NCBI GenBank assembly: GCA_937973585.1
Contig: CALJKN010000012.1
Span: forward strand, 1 to 33,482
DNA: 33,482 nt
Origin: an uncultured Helicobacteraceae bacterium
Lineage (GTDB): Bacteria > Campylobacterota > Campylobacteria > Campylobacterales > UBA6016
Reading direction: 5' to 3'
Shown here: in pieces, positions 23,676 through 32,717 of the stretch
Layout of the letters: every line of letters begins with the position of its first letter
How positions within the stretch are numbered: the first letter of the stretch is position 1
Program-made: the position numbers and the translations under genes
Notes under the pieces: generated by a model
The model's database searches: none
Told to the model about the DNA's origin: nothing
Seen by the model: only the letters and a program-made list of their open reading frames with translations

Positions 23676-24974
23676 ATGCGTTTTTATCCTTTGTTGTTGG
23701 CTCTTGCGCTTCCGTGTTTTGCCTTAACCGTCAAGGATGTTTTGATAGGGGCGGCAAAATCGGATGCGGTCTCCTCAAAAATATACACCGCAAAAGCCTA
23801 CAAAAAAGCCTACGAGGGTACGACAGGAAAGCTGTATCCACGAATCGACGTCTCATACAGAGGTATAGATTATTCCGAACAACCCTCAATGACCGTAAAC
23901 CTCCCCCCTCTGCTCCAAAACACAAAAATGGTAAATGCCCCAAAAAATTATTACGAAGGTGAGATAACCGTCAGATACCCGCTTTTTAGAGGGTTTGCCA
24001 TAGATTCTACGGTTCAAAAGGCAAAATTGGAGGCAAAAAAGGGAGAGCTTGAGGCTGACGATACAAAGCGGAATATCTATGCAAAAGCCGTATCTTTGTA
24101 TTTTGGGATAGTGTCTCTAAAAAAAAGTGAAGAGGCTTACGACTCGGCGGCGGTATCGGCGCTTGAATCTTTGAAAAAGGCTCAGGCGATGTTCAAAGAG
24201 GGGTTAATCGGTGCTTATGACGTTGAAAATATAAAAAGCAGATATCACGAGATCCAAAGCGGCCGTATCGGCATAAAAAACCAAAAAGAGTCCTTGATAA
24301 ACACATTATATAGAATCTCCGGCCTCAGATTTGACGGGGTTTTAGAGGGTGAAGGCGTTTATCCGGTGCAAAAATCAGAAATCATTTCGGAGGCTTTGGA
24401 AAAGAGAGAGGATGTTTTGGCGGTAAAGACCGTTTTGGAGATTGGTGACGAGGAGATTCGTGGAGCCAAAAGCGGTTTTTATCCAAATATCGATGTTGTT
24501 GCAGGTATTAAAAGGGCAGGCGATACCCCCAGACTAAACGGCGACGGTTTTACCAATCAGGATAAGAGTTACGCCGCCGTATCGGCCTCTATGAATATTT
24601 TTGACGGATTTGAGAGTACAAAAGCGGTGGAGGCGGCAAGGGCAAAGAGGATGGCGGCGGAGCTTTTTTATCTCGATTATAAAAACGGGGTGCAAACAGA
24701 GATTGAAAACCTGTTTTTGGAGCTTGAATCGACAAAACAGAGGGTTGAAGCGCTAAATCAAAACGTTAAATCCGCAACAGAGTTTTATAGGCTTACAAAT
24801 GCCAGATTTGATAATAGACTTGTCGGAGCCGATGAGCTTAGCCGCTCTATAGCTGATTTGGCGGCGGCAAACAGTAGACTTGCCGCTGAGCAAAACAGGG
24901 TTTATGAACTTGGGCTGAGGATTTTGCTTGAAAGCTCTCTAAAAAATTTTGAAAACAAACTGAGGTTGCCGTAA
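23676..24974 (+). CDS. TolC-family outer-membrane efflux protein
   Basis: The product is 432 aa. A signal peptide (about 1-17) is followed by the duplicated long-helix plus beta-strand layout of the outer membrane efflux family: SYRGIDYSEQPS and VRYPLFRGFAIDS in the first half, DVVAGIKRAG and ASMNIFDGFESTKAVEAARA in the second, with long coiled-coil helices between. It forms the trimeric exit duct of a tripartite exporter. It is the first gene of a five-gene operon and its stop overlaps the adaptor start (TAATG). A divergent CitE-like gene lies upstream. Confidence 0.9.
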   Translation: MRFYPLLLALALPCFALTVKDVLIGAAKSDAVSSKIYTAKAYKKAYEGTTGKLYPRIDVSYRGIDYSEQPSMTVNLPPLLQNTKMVNAPKNYYEGEITVRYPLFRGFAIDSTVQKAKLEAKKGELEADDTKRNIYAKAVSLYFGIVSLKKSEEAYDSAAVSALESLKKAQAMFKEGLIGAYDVENIKSRYHEIQSGRIGIKNQKESLINTLYRISGLRFDGVLEGEGVYPVQKSEIISEALEKREDVLAVKTVLEIGDEEIRGAKSGFYPNIDVVAGIKRAGDTPRLNGDGFTNQDKSYAAVSASMNIFDGFESTKAVEAARAKRMAAELFYLDYKNGVQTEIENLFLELESTKQRVEALNQNVKSATEFYRLTNARFDNRLVGADELSRSIADLAAANSRLAAEQNRVYELGLRILLESSLKNFENKLRLP

Positions 24975-26083
24975 TGTCCAAAAAAAATATCTATATCCTC
25001 TCTTTTATCGCCGTATTGCTTGCAGTCTCTTTGTTTTTTATAGTCAAAAAACTCTATTTCGGCTCTGAGCTTGACGGTGTAGTATCGGGGGCAGGGAGGA
25101 TAGACGGCGATGTTGCGGCCTTGAATACAAAATACGCCTCAAGGGTTCTAAAAATCTATGCCAAAGAGGGTGAGGCGGTCAAAAAAGGGGATTTGCTAGC
25201 GGTTTTGGATAGTGCTGAGCTTGATGCAAAAATAGAGGGGATGAATTTTTCTATTTTGGCGGCAAAGGCGGAGCTTGATTCTATAAAAACAGATCTGGCT
25301 ATCACGACCGGAGTTACAGGGGCGAATTATGAGATCTCCAAAGACAAAGAGGCGGAGCTCTCATCCCAGATAGAGACGGCTAGGCTTGCGATGGAGCAGG
25401 ATAAGAGAGATTTTGAGAGGATGGAGAGGCTGTATGAGCAAAACCTAACAGCCAAAAGAGATACGGAGCTGTATGAGCTAAAGGCCAACGAGTCAAAAAA
25501 CAGATATGAGGCCATCAGGCAGACAAAAAATCAACTCCAAAAAGCGACCGCAATATCAAAAGCAAATCTGGCAACAGTCGAATCGGTAAAACAAAAAATA
25601 GCGGCAAAACAAAAATCTATGGAGGCTATGGAGGCGGCAAAAAAAGAGCTTTTGGCAATCAAAAAAGAGATGAGCCTGTACGCTCCGTTTGATGGATTCG
25701 TACTCGAAAAAATCGCCTCGGAGGGTGAGGTGCTAGGAGCCGGAGCCGTGGTTGCAACGCTCATTAATCCAGATGATTTGACCCTAAAGATGTATGTCGA
25801 TACGGTAGAGAACTCAAAGATAAAAGTCGGGGATAAGGCGGTGATTTTTTTGGATGGGGAGCCGGATCGTCCGATAGGGGCGGTAGTCTCAAAAATCTCC
25901 CAAAGGGCGCAATTTACCCCAAAAGAGGTAAACGTAAAAAGCGACAGGATACAAAGGGTGTATGCGATACATCTAAAACCGACCTCCAAAAACCCGTATC
26001 TAAAAATAGGTCTTCCGGCGGTAGGTTCCGTATCCATCGGGGGTGAATTGCCAAAAAGTTCCTCAAAACTGGGTAATCTCTAG
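24974..26083 (+). CDS. HlyD-family membrane fusion (adaptor) protein
   Basis: The product is 369 aa. One N-terminal membrane helix (about 7-27) anchors a periplasmic adaptor. The first half of the lipoyl domain has ASRVLKIYAKEGEAVKKGD. A long alpha-hairpin coiled coil, rich in Ala, Glu and Lys (about 80-225), follows, then the second lipoyl half (LYAPFDGFVLEKIASEGEVL) and a beta-barrel domain (GDKAVIFLDGEPDRPIGAVV). Order and size match YbhG. It bridges the TolC duct to the ABC-2 permeases encoded next. Confidence 0.9.
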   Translation: MSKKNIYILSFIAVLLAVSLFFIVKKLYFGSELDGVVSGAGRIDGDVAALNTKYASRVLKIYAKEGEAVKKGDLLAVLDSAELDAKIEGMNFSILAAKAELDSIKTDLAITTGVTGANYEISKDKEAELSSQIETARLAMEQDKRDFERMERLYEQNLTAKRDTELYELKANESKNRYEAIRQTKNQLQKATAISKANLATVESVKQKIAAKQKSMEAMEAAKKELLAIKKEMSLYAPFDGFVLEKIASEGEVLGAGAVVATLINPDDLTLKMYVDTVENSKIKVGDKAVIFLDGEPDRPIGAVVSKISQRAQFTPKEVNVKSDRIQRVYAIHLKPTSKNPYLKIGLPAVGSVSIGGELPKSSSKLGNL

Positions 26084-26088
26084 CCTCT

Positions 26089-27726
26089 ATGCTGTGTGTT
26101 AACGGGGTTAGTGTCAAATACGGCGACAACGAAGCATTAAAGCCGATAAATTTTGAGGCAAAAAGCGGTGAGATTTTGGGGCTTATCGGAGCCGATGGAG
26201 CCGGAAAAAGCTCTCTTTTGAATGCCGTAGCCGGAGTTCAGGAGTTTAGCGGCGAGATAACATTGTATGCATACCGCTACAAAACCACAAAAGAGGCGGA
26301 ACCGATAAAAAATAAGATAGCCTTAATGCCGCAAGGACTCGGCATATCGCTATACAAGACTTTGAGCATAAAAGAGCATATAGATTTTCACTGCTCGATA
26401 AAAGAGATAAAAAGAGATGCGGAGTTTGAGGGCTATCTAAAGAGGCTTCTTTTGATGGCGGGGCTGGAGAGGTTTTTGGATAGGAAGGCGGGAAATCTGA
26501 GCGGCGGGATGATGCAAAAGCTCTCACTTGTCTGTACCCTTTTGGCGAAACCGTCGTTACTACTACTAGATGAGCCTACGACGGGGGTCGATCCGGTCAG
26601 TAGAAAAGAGCTATGGGAGATAATTAGGGGGCTTGTCCGCTCGGAGGGGATTATATGTGTGGCAAGTACTGCATACATGGGTGAGGCTTCGACGTTTGAC
26701 AGGTTGTTGTTGTTTGACAAAGGGGAGATTATATCGACCGGAGATTTTGACTCTCTTGTCGGCTCCGTAGCCGATTTTACATACGCCGACGACGGTATTT
26801 TGAGAGATGAGAGCATAGCGATAAACGGTTTTTTGTATGCCCTCGGCTCTTTGGAGCTTCCAAAAAAAGAGCCGAATCTCGAATCCGTATTTTTTGTCAG
26901 AAGTCTAAAAGAGGGGAGGACAATCCCAAAAATACACTTCTCAAACGACGGTGAAAACGGAGATTTTTCTAGCAAAACAGTACTAAAAGCCCTCTCTTTG
27001 ACAAAAAAATTTGGACAGTTTGTCGCAAACGATAGTGTATCTTTGGATCTGAACAGCGGTGAGATATTGGGACTTATCGGGGCGAACGGGGCAGGGAAAA
27101 CGACGTTTATCAAAATGCTTTTGGGGCTTTTGCCGACGGATGGCGGAGAGTTGTGGATGCTGGGCAAAAATATCAAAAGTGCAAACGATAGAACCATTTT
27201 GAAGGGGCATATCGGGTATGTGAGCCAGCGGTTTGCGCTATACAAAAACCTGACCGTTTTTGAGAATCTGGAGTATTTTGCAAAGATGCACGGTATGAAA
27301 AAAGAGGAGTATTCGTACGCTCTTGACGAGCTTGTCCGTGTTTTGGAGCTAAAGCCTATTTTGCATCGGTTTTTGGGGGAGCTTGTGATGGGGATGAATC
27401 AGCGGGTCTCTCTGGCGTGCGCCCTTATCCACTCCCCCAAAGTGCTTTTTTTGGATGAGCCGACCAGCGGGGTAGACGTAATCGCAAGGGCTATTTTTTG
27501 GGAGATACTAAAAGAGCTGAAAATCAAAAAAAATATCTCCATTTTGATCACTACACACTATATGAGCGAGGCCGATTTTTGCGATAGGGTGGCGATACTC
27601 CAAGACGGTAAAAAAGTTGCCGACGACACCCTCCAAAACCTATATGCGGCACATAGCGGTGCAAAAAATTTTGAGGATATCTTTTTTGAGATATTCGGCA
27701 AAAACGAAAGTGCGGTAAAAGCGTGA
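26089..27726 (+). CDS. ABC exporter ATPase with two fused nucleotide-binding domains (YbhF-like)
   Basis: The product is 545 aa. Domain 1 has Walker A GADGAGKSS (about 34-42), signature LSGGMMQKLS and Walker B LLLLDEPTTGVDP. Domain 2 has Walker A GANGAGKTT (about 329-337), a divergent signature (VMGMNQRVS in place of LSGGQ) and Walker B VLFLDEPTSGVD. Both halves have the adjacent switch region. The fused architecture matches YbhF/RbbA-type ATPases and drives the two permeases encoded next, one per half. The start at 26089 lies 5 nt after the adaptor stop, and the end overlaps the first permease (GTGA). Confidence 0.9.
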   Translation: MLCVNGVSVKYGDNEALKPINFEAKSGEILGLIGADGAGKSSLLNAVAGVQEFSGEITLYAYRYKTTKEAEPIKNKIALMPQGLGISLYKTLSIKEHIDFHCSIKEIKRDAEFEGYLKRLLLMAGLERFLDRKAGNLSGGMMQKLSLVCTLLAKPSLLLLDEPTTGVDPVSRKELWEIIRGLVRSEGIICVASTAYMGEASTFDRLLLFDKGEIISTGDFDSLVGSVADFTYADDGILRDESIAINGFLYALGSLELPKKEPNLESVFFVRSLKEGRTIPKIHFSNDGENGDFSSKTVLKALSLTKKFGQFVANDSVSLDLNSGEILGLIGANGAGKTTFIKMLLGLLPTDGGELWMLGKNIKSANDRTILKGHIGYVSQRFALYKNLTVFENLEYFAKMHGMKKEEYSYALDELVRVLELKPILHRFLGELVMGMNQRVSLACALIHSPKVLFLDEPTSGVDVIARAIFWEILKELKIKKNISILITTHYMSEADFCDRVAILQDGKKVADDTLQNLYAAHSGAKNFEDIFFEIFGKNESAVKA

Positions 27727-28829
27727 GAATCGGCGTAATCAAAGGCTATATGATAAAAGAGCTAAAAGAGATTTTCAGAGAGAAAGTGATTGTTTTTATC
27801 TACCTTGTCCCATCCATGATAATTTTGCTATTCGGCTACGGGATAAAACTGGACGTTACAAATGCCAGAATAGGGGTTATAGACTACGACAACTCCCCGT
27901 TATCGTTTGAGCTTAGAGGGAATCTGGAGCACTCAAAATACTTTAGAGTAGAGACGCTAGGCTGGGATGAGGGGGAGGCTTTGAGGCTTATCAAAAAAAG
28001 TGACAAAGACCTTGTTTTGATAATTCCCGAAAACTTTGAGAAAAACGCAATGTCAGGTAAAAAAGCGGAGATAGGCGTGTTTATAGACGGCTCCTTTCCC
28101 TCCAGAACAAAAACTATTGAGGGGTATATCCAAAGCGAAATACTCGATTTTGCCTCCAAAAAACAAAACCTAAAGCCGCTTATTTCGGTGGAAAAGCGAA
28201 ATTTGTTTAATAGGGCGATGAGGGATGAGGAGATGATTGTTCCAGGGCTTATAGCGATAGTGCTCCTCATATCTCCGGCGATTATATCGGCTCTATCTAT
28301 CGTAAAGGAGAAAGAGCGGGGGACGATTTTTAATTTTTACTCGTCCGGCGTAAAAAAAGAGGAGTTTTTGCTTTCAAAGCTAATTCCGCTTTTAGGCTTG
28401 CAAAGCCTTAATATCTTTTTGATATTTTTTTGGGCTACCGTTGTTTTTGATGTCCCTTTTCGGGGGGATTTTTTGTTTTATTTTGCCTGTTGTTTTGTCT
28501 ATCTCATCATCAGCCTCTCCATAGGGATTTTGGTCTCTCTCGTGACATCGGCGCAGATTGTGGCTTTGCTACTCACCTTGATTATCACCATTATCCCCGG
28601 TTTTTTGTATTCCGGGATGCTGATGCCTGTTTCGTCGATGGAGAGCGGGGCGTATATAACGGCTCATATCTACCCGACAATGTATCAGACGAGGCTGATG
28701 TATGATGCGTTTTTGGTTGGAGACGGGTTTTCGTCGTGGGCAAACGTGGAGTATTTTTTGATTTTAACGGGATATTCGGTTCTGCTCTCCTTGCTTGGAT
28801 ATTATCTTCTAAAAAAGAGGCTCGGCTAG
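27723..28829 (+). CDS. ABC-2 type export permease (YbhS/YbhR-like), first subunit
   Basis: The product is 368 aa. The GTG start overlaps the ATPase stop. An N-terminal helix (about 20-43) is followed by a large periplasmic region (about 45-170) and five C-terminal helices with the ABC-2 hallmarks EKERGT, LSIGILVSLV and FLYSGMLMPVSSM. This is the half-transporter type that pairs with a second permease, here the next gene. The substrate is not evident. The next ATG follows directly after this stop. Confidence 0.88.
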   Translation: MRIGVIKGYMIKELKEIFREKVIVFIYLVPSMIILLFGYGIKLDVTNARIGVIDYDNSPLSFELRGNLEHSKYFRVETLGWDEGEALRLIKKSDKDLVLIIPENFEKNAMSGKKAEIGVFIDGSFPSRTKTIEGYIQSEILDFASKKQNLKPLISVEKRNLFNRAMRDEEMIVPGLIAIVLLISPAIISALSIVKEKERGTIFNFYSSGVKKEEFLLSKLIPLLGLQSLNIFLIFFWATVVFDVPFRGDFLFYFACCFVYLIISLSIGILVSLVTSAQIVALLLTLIITIIPGFLYSGMLMPVSSMESGAYITAHIYPTMYQTRLMYDAFLVGDGFSSWANVEYFLILTGYSVLLSLLGYYLLKKRLG

Positions 28830-29915
28830 ATGGGTTTTTGGGCTATTTTTGTAAAAGAGCTAAAAGAGCTTTTGAGGGCGGCGGGACTTTTGTTTTTTAT
28901 CGTCTATATGTTTACCGTAGAGATTTATGTCGCCGCCTCAGGGATTAATATGGACGCAAAAAACATAGCCGTAGGGGTTGTGGACTACTCCCCCGGTGTC
29001 GTCTCTACAAAGCTTTTATCCTCACTTCGGTTGCCGGAGTTTAGGGCTCCGGTTTTTTACAACTCCCAAAAAGAGCTTTTTGAAGATATAAAAAACAAAA
29101 AAATAGCGGTCGGCCTCATATTTGACACCGATTTTGAGAAAAATATAGCACTCGGCAAAGAGTCGAAAATAGAGCTTTTGCTGGATGCAACGGCGGCTTC
29201 TCAGGGGTATTTTGCATATTTGTATCTCCAAAACATAGCAAACGACACGGTAAACAAAAATATCAAAGAGGGTTCCCTCGGCGTTAGCGTCCACAAGCTT
29301 TTTAACCAAAATTCGGACTCCAGATATTATATGGTGCTAAATGAGCTGATGTCAGTGGTGACGCTTTTGTCTATCATCCTCTCGGCGGCTGTTTTTGTAA
29401 AAGAGAAAGAGAACGGCACATGGGATTTGATGCTTTTGATGCCCGTCTCTAAGATTACGATGATAACGGCAAAGGTTTTATCTCAAAGTTTTGTGATTAT
29501 GGTCGGGGTGCTTGTCGGGTGCGGAGTCGTTGTATTCGGTGTGTTTGACACTCCGCTTAACGGCTCTTTTTGGGTGTTTTTGGCGCTTACTTTTTTATTC
29601 TCCCTCTCAAGCGCCGGAATAGGGCTGTTTATAGCGGCAATCGCTCAGGATATAATGAGGGTAGGGCAGCTCTCCATGATGATTATGATGCCGATTTTGT
29701 TTCTTAGCGGTGCGTGGACTCCGGTGTATGCGATGCACCCGTTTTTGCAGTTTTTGACCCTCTTTTCCCCGCTTAGATACTATATCGAGGGGGTTCAGAG
29801 TATTTTTTTCAGGGGAGCCGCCTTTGTGGATTTGCTCCCCTATTTTGCCGGTGTGACCGTTCTTGGTGTGGTGTTGTTTATTTTTGGAACCAGACGGATT
29901 ATGAAGCTTTTTTAG
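28830..29915 (+). CDS. ABC-2 type export permease (YbhS/YbhR-like), second subunit
   Basis: The product is 361 aa. It is a paralogue of the preceding permease with the same layout: one N-terminal helix (about 18-38), a periplasmic domain, then five helices with EKENGTWDLMLLMPVS, LFIAAIAQDIMR and FLSGAWTPVYAMHP. It probably forms a heterodimer with its neighbour. The stop overlaps by 4 nt the stop of the convergent Cache-CheW gene (29912-29915), with no terminator hairpin between them. Confidence 0.88.
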   Translation: MGFWAIFVKELKELLRAAGLLFFIVYMFTVEIYVAASGINMDAKNIAVGVVDYSPGVVSTKLLSSLRLPEFRAPVFYNSQKELFEDIKNKKIAVGLIFDTDFEKNIALGKESKIELLLDATAASQGYFAYLYLQNIANDTVNKNIKEGSLGVSVHKLFNQNSDSRYYMVLNELMSVVTLLSIILSAAVFVKEKENGTWDLMLLMPVSKITMITAKVLSQSFVIMVGVLVGCGVVVFGVFDTPLNGSFWVFLALTFLFSLSSAGIGLFIAAIAQDIMRVGQLSMMIMMPILFLSGAWTPVYAMHPFLQFLTLFSPLRYYIEGVQSIFFRGAAFVDLLPYFAGVTVLGVVLFIFGTRRIMKLF

Positions 29916-32581
29916 CTTTTTCTAACCAGCTTTTCAAGTAACCTTTTCGGATCCAAAATAACGAGCATTTGCGCCTGTGTATCGGCAGATTCGGGTTTGA
30001 CTATCTCATCCCCCAAAAGCTCATGGGAGCCGAATACCGTATCCAGTCTATCTATCCTGTTGTTTCTAACCTCCGGTATCTCACCCAGTTCGTCTACCAA
30101 AATACCGAAATATCTAACGCTTTCATCTTTTTCTTCCGAATTGCCGACTATCTTTGTGACTACTATCTGAGTATTCTCTGAAATCTCTTTTGGAGTTAGA
30201 CCAAGTTCGTAGCTAAGGTTCAACACATCCAATGTTTTGTTTTGATAGTTTATCCGTCCGGCAAGCAGTTTGCTTGAACCCGGTATCAGCGTTAGCCCTT
30301 TTGCCCCTACCGCCTCCATCACAAGCTCCGAGCGGATACCTAGCCATTTGTCGCCTATATAAAAACTTGCGATTTCGGTTACGTCTTCGTTGTCAAATCT
30401 ATGGGATACTTCGACTCTGGTGTGTCTGATCGGTTTCTCTTTTTGTGTTTTCGGGTCTATTACCTCTCCTAGAGGGGAGAACATAAAAGCGATTACGTCG
30501 TTTTTGTAACTGTCGGTTTCGCTTTTATACTCCCTGTATCCACTAGAGGCTCTAGCCCCCACGGCATAGTATCTCCCGCCAAGCTCCGTAACTCCGGATA
30601 TCCCCTCACCGTTTTTTAGGTGGAAAAACTCGTCCGGAATACTCAAAAGCTCTTTTTCGCATATCTCTTTGTCGGTACAGGAGATTATGTTTTTGTTTCT
30701 ATCCATAAAAATACCAAAGCATCCCGATAGTGGAAGCCCTTTTTCATCTAGCGGGAGCGAATCTTGGAGCATCGCCTCAAACTGCGGTTCCGAGTCAAAT
30801 ACGATTCCGATACCGCCGACAGGCTCATTCATTCCGGCATCCGAGATGATGGAGGCCATATAGATATACGTCTCTTTCGAGTCATAAAGATGTGTTTTTG
30901 AAAACGGCGATACGAGGTATTTTTGGGAGTCTTTGACGTTTAGGACGGCTCTGGCGTACTCATCCGATACGGTTTTGCCTATCAGATGTTTATCGAACTC
31001 TTTTGAGACCCCTATGATTTTACAGTTTTTATCAAAAACAAATAGCGTCGTATAAACCGTATAAAGCGAGTTGACGTACCCTAAAATATCGGATATTTTT
31101 TTTGAATCCTCGGCACTTTGCTCTTTTGCAGATAAAATCTCTTTGAAAGCAGAGGTGAGCGCCCACCATCTACAGTCGTTTGCCCTCTCGTACAGGTTTC
31201 TATCCATGATGTCGATAGCAAGCGCTGCCTGAAACCTGACATCCTCCAAAATCGACGAGACCACCGTCTCATGCAGATTTCCTATAGAGCTTTCAAATAT
31301 CTCTTTTGTTCTGGCTCCGGTGTTGCTGATCTCCCATAGGAGTACTTTTGAAAACGAGGTGTTTGTGTAGCGTTTGTTGCTACTTTGTTTTACGTTTCCG
31401 TTCCAGACTGTTCTATCCAGTTCACGCTGTATCATATCGGCCTGTTTCGGGATGTCTCTCAGCTCATCGGAAAAAAGCGCTTTGTTCCCCATGACGGCGT
31501 TTAGGACTTTTTCATTTATCCCGTCCAGTAGCGAGGCTTCGTTTTTTTCAAATGCGTGTTCGATTGGGAGCATCGCATGTCCATACCATCCTAGCCCTTT
31601 AAACCCTTGATACCCTTTTGTGGCACATGTTTTTGCGATGTAGTTTCTTCCGGCAAATTTTGTTATTTTGTAGTCACAGTTGGTAGCTTTCTCCAAAGTG
31701 ACACCGACCGGTATCTGATATGAGTCGCTACTGGCTATTACAATCCCCTCTCTATCGAGAAGTGTCAAAACCAGCCAGTCGTTCCCCTCTTTTAGCTTCC
31801 CGAAAACCCTCTCCATCTCGTCTTCAAATTTAAAACACAGAGTCAAAACACCCAGATTTGCATCGGTATCGGGATCGGTAACACGGTATGAGTATAAAAG
31901 CGATACCGGTTTATCCGGTTGCAGGTCGGAGTATCTGAGCGTCTCCACATACTCTTTTGTGGTCTCCAAAGCCTCTTTTATGAGGGGATCGGACGATTTT
32001 TTGTTTTTGGACGTTTTATCCAGTTCCGCAAGTATATTGCCGTCGGTATCGCATAAGATGATATCGTAGTAGACAGAGTACTTTAGGACGTACTCTTCAA
32101 ATCTGGAGATAATCGCTTTTTTCTTTGACTCCAGCTCTGTTTTGTATGTTGAGATCCGATCGGCGTACCCTCCGGTGGATAGTTCGGAGATTTGAAACTT
32201 TATTTTGTTGTGGTCTTTTATAAACAGCCTAATATCGTCGTCGGTTGCCAAAAACCCTATATCGGCAGTCCTCTCAAACAGATTTCTGATGACTATATCG
32301 ACGGCTACCTGTGCTTTTAGGTTGATCTCGGAAGCGACCTTTTTTAGCGTCTCTTTTGCTAGGCTTGATAGTAGTTTTGAAGATAGAGTCTGGAATCCCT
32401 CTCTGGTTTTACTCATATCGATTCCGGTTCCGCTCATCTGTCCCAGCAGTGTCAACATCTCCCATCTGCCGCCGAGATTGTTTAGGACGTTTTGGTATTC
32501 CAGTACACCGTCCATGTGTTTCATCAGTCTCTCTATGGCGACACCCCTTTTTTGCGTATCGCCTACGGCCAAGCTTCCCAT
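29912..32581 (-). CDS. Soluble double-Cache signalling protein with C-terminal CheW domain
   Basis: The product is 889 aa. No signal peptide or membrane helix is visible, so it is cytoplasmic. An N-terminal segment with LNNLGGRWEMLTLLGQMSG and DMSKTR (1-75) precedes two repeated modules. The first has DIVIRNLFERTADIGFLATD (95-114), the second DIMDRNLYERANDCRWWALT (457-476), each followed by a Cache-like sensor region (about 83-345 and 450-720). The C-terminus (about 732-889) is a CheW domain (FYIGDKWLGIRSELVMEAV and AGRINYQNKTLDVLNLS). It lacks HAMP and methyl-accepting domains. It could couple a cytoplasmic ligand to a CheA array. No chemotaxis genes are adjacent. Promoter region 32582-32717 is shared divergently with tpx. 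Confidence 0.82.
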   Translation of the reverse strand: MGSLAVGDTQKRGVAIERLMKHMDGVLEYQNVLNNLGGRWEMLTLLGQMSGTGIDMSKTREGFQTLSSKLLSSLAKETLKKVASEINLKAQVAVDIVIRNLFERTADIGFLATDDDIRLFIKDHNKIKFQISELSTGGYADRISTYKTELESKKKAIISRFEEYVLKYSVYYDIILCDTDGNILAELDKTSKNKKSSDPLIKEALETTKEYVETLRYSDLQPDKPVSLLYSYRVTDPDTDANLGVLTLCFKFEDEMERVFGKLKEGNDWLVLTLLDREGIVIASSDSYQIPVGVTLEKATNCDYKITKFAGRNYIAKTCATKGYQGFKGLGWYGHAMLPIEHAFEKNEASLLDGINEKVLNAVMGNKALFSDELRDIPKQADMIQRELDRTVWNGNVKQSSNKRYTNTSFSKVLLWEISNTGARTKEIFESSIGNLHETVVSSILEDVRFQAALAIDIMDRNLYERANDCRWWALTSAFKEILSAKEQSAEDSKKISDILGYVNSLYTVYTTLFVFDKNCKIIGVSKEFDKHLIGKTVSDEYARAVLNVKDSQKYLVSPFSKTHLYDSKETYIYMASIISDAGMNEPVGGIGIVFDSEPQFEAMLQDSLPLDEKGLPLSGCFGIFMDRNKNIISCTDKEICEKELLSIPDEFFHLKNGEGISGVTELGGRYYAVGARASSGYREYKSETDSYKNDVIAFMFSPLGEVIDPKTQKEKPIRHTRVEVSHRFDNEDVTEIASFYIGDKWLGIRSELVMEAVGAKGLTLIPGSSKLLAGRINYQNKTLDVLNLSYELGLTPKEISENTQIVVTKIVGNSEEKDESVRYFGILVDELGEIPEVRNNRIDRLDTVFGSHELLGDEIVKPESADTQAQMLVILDPKRLLEKLVRKS

Positions 32582-32664
32582 CGTACGCCTTTGTGTTAAA
32601 ATTTATTACAATTTTATCCGGTTGGTGCCCTAATCTTTGTCTAAAAAATAATCACTAAAACGTT

Positions 32665-32692
32665 TTGGAACGTGATATGCAAAGCATAAATT
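32665..32692 (+). promoter_or_regulatory. Putative tpx promoter with operator-like inverted repeat
   Basis: TTGGAA (32665-32670) and TAAATT (32687-32692), 16 nt apart, are a possible -35/-10 pair. The spacer contains TATGC-AAA-GCATA (32676-32688), a perfect 5-bp inverted repeat placed where a repressor would block polymerase. AAAACGTTTT, a 10-bp palindrome, lies just upstream (32657-32666). Confidence 0.35.
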
Positions 32693-32717
32693 TAGCACAA
32701 TTTTTTGGAGGATTTTT

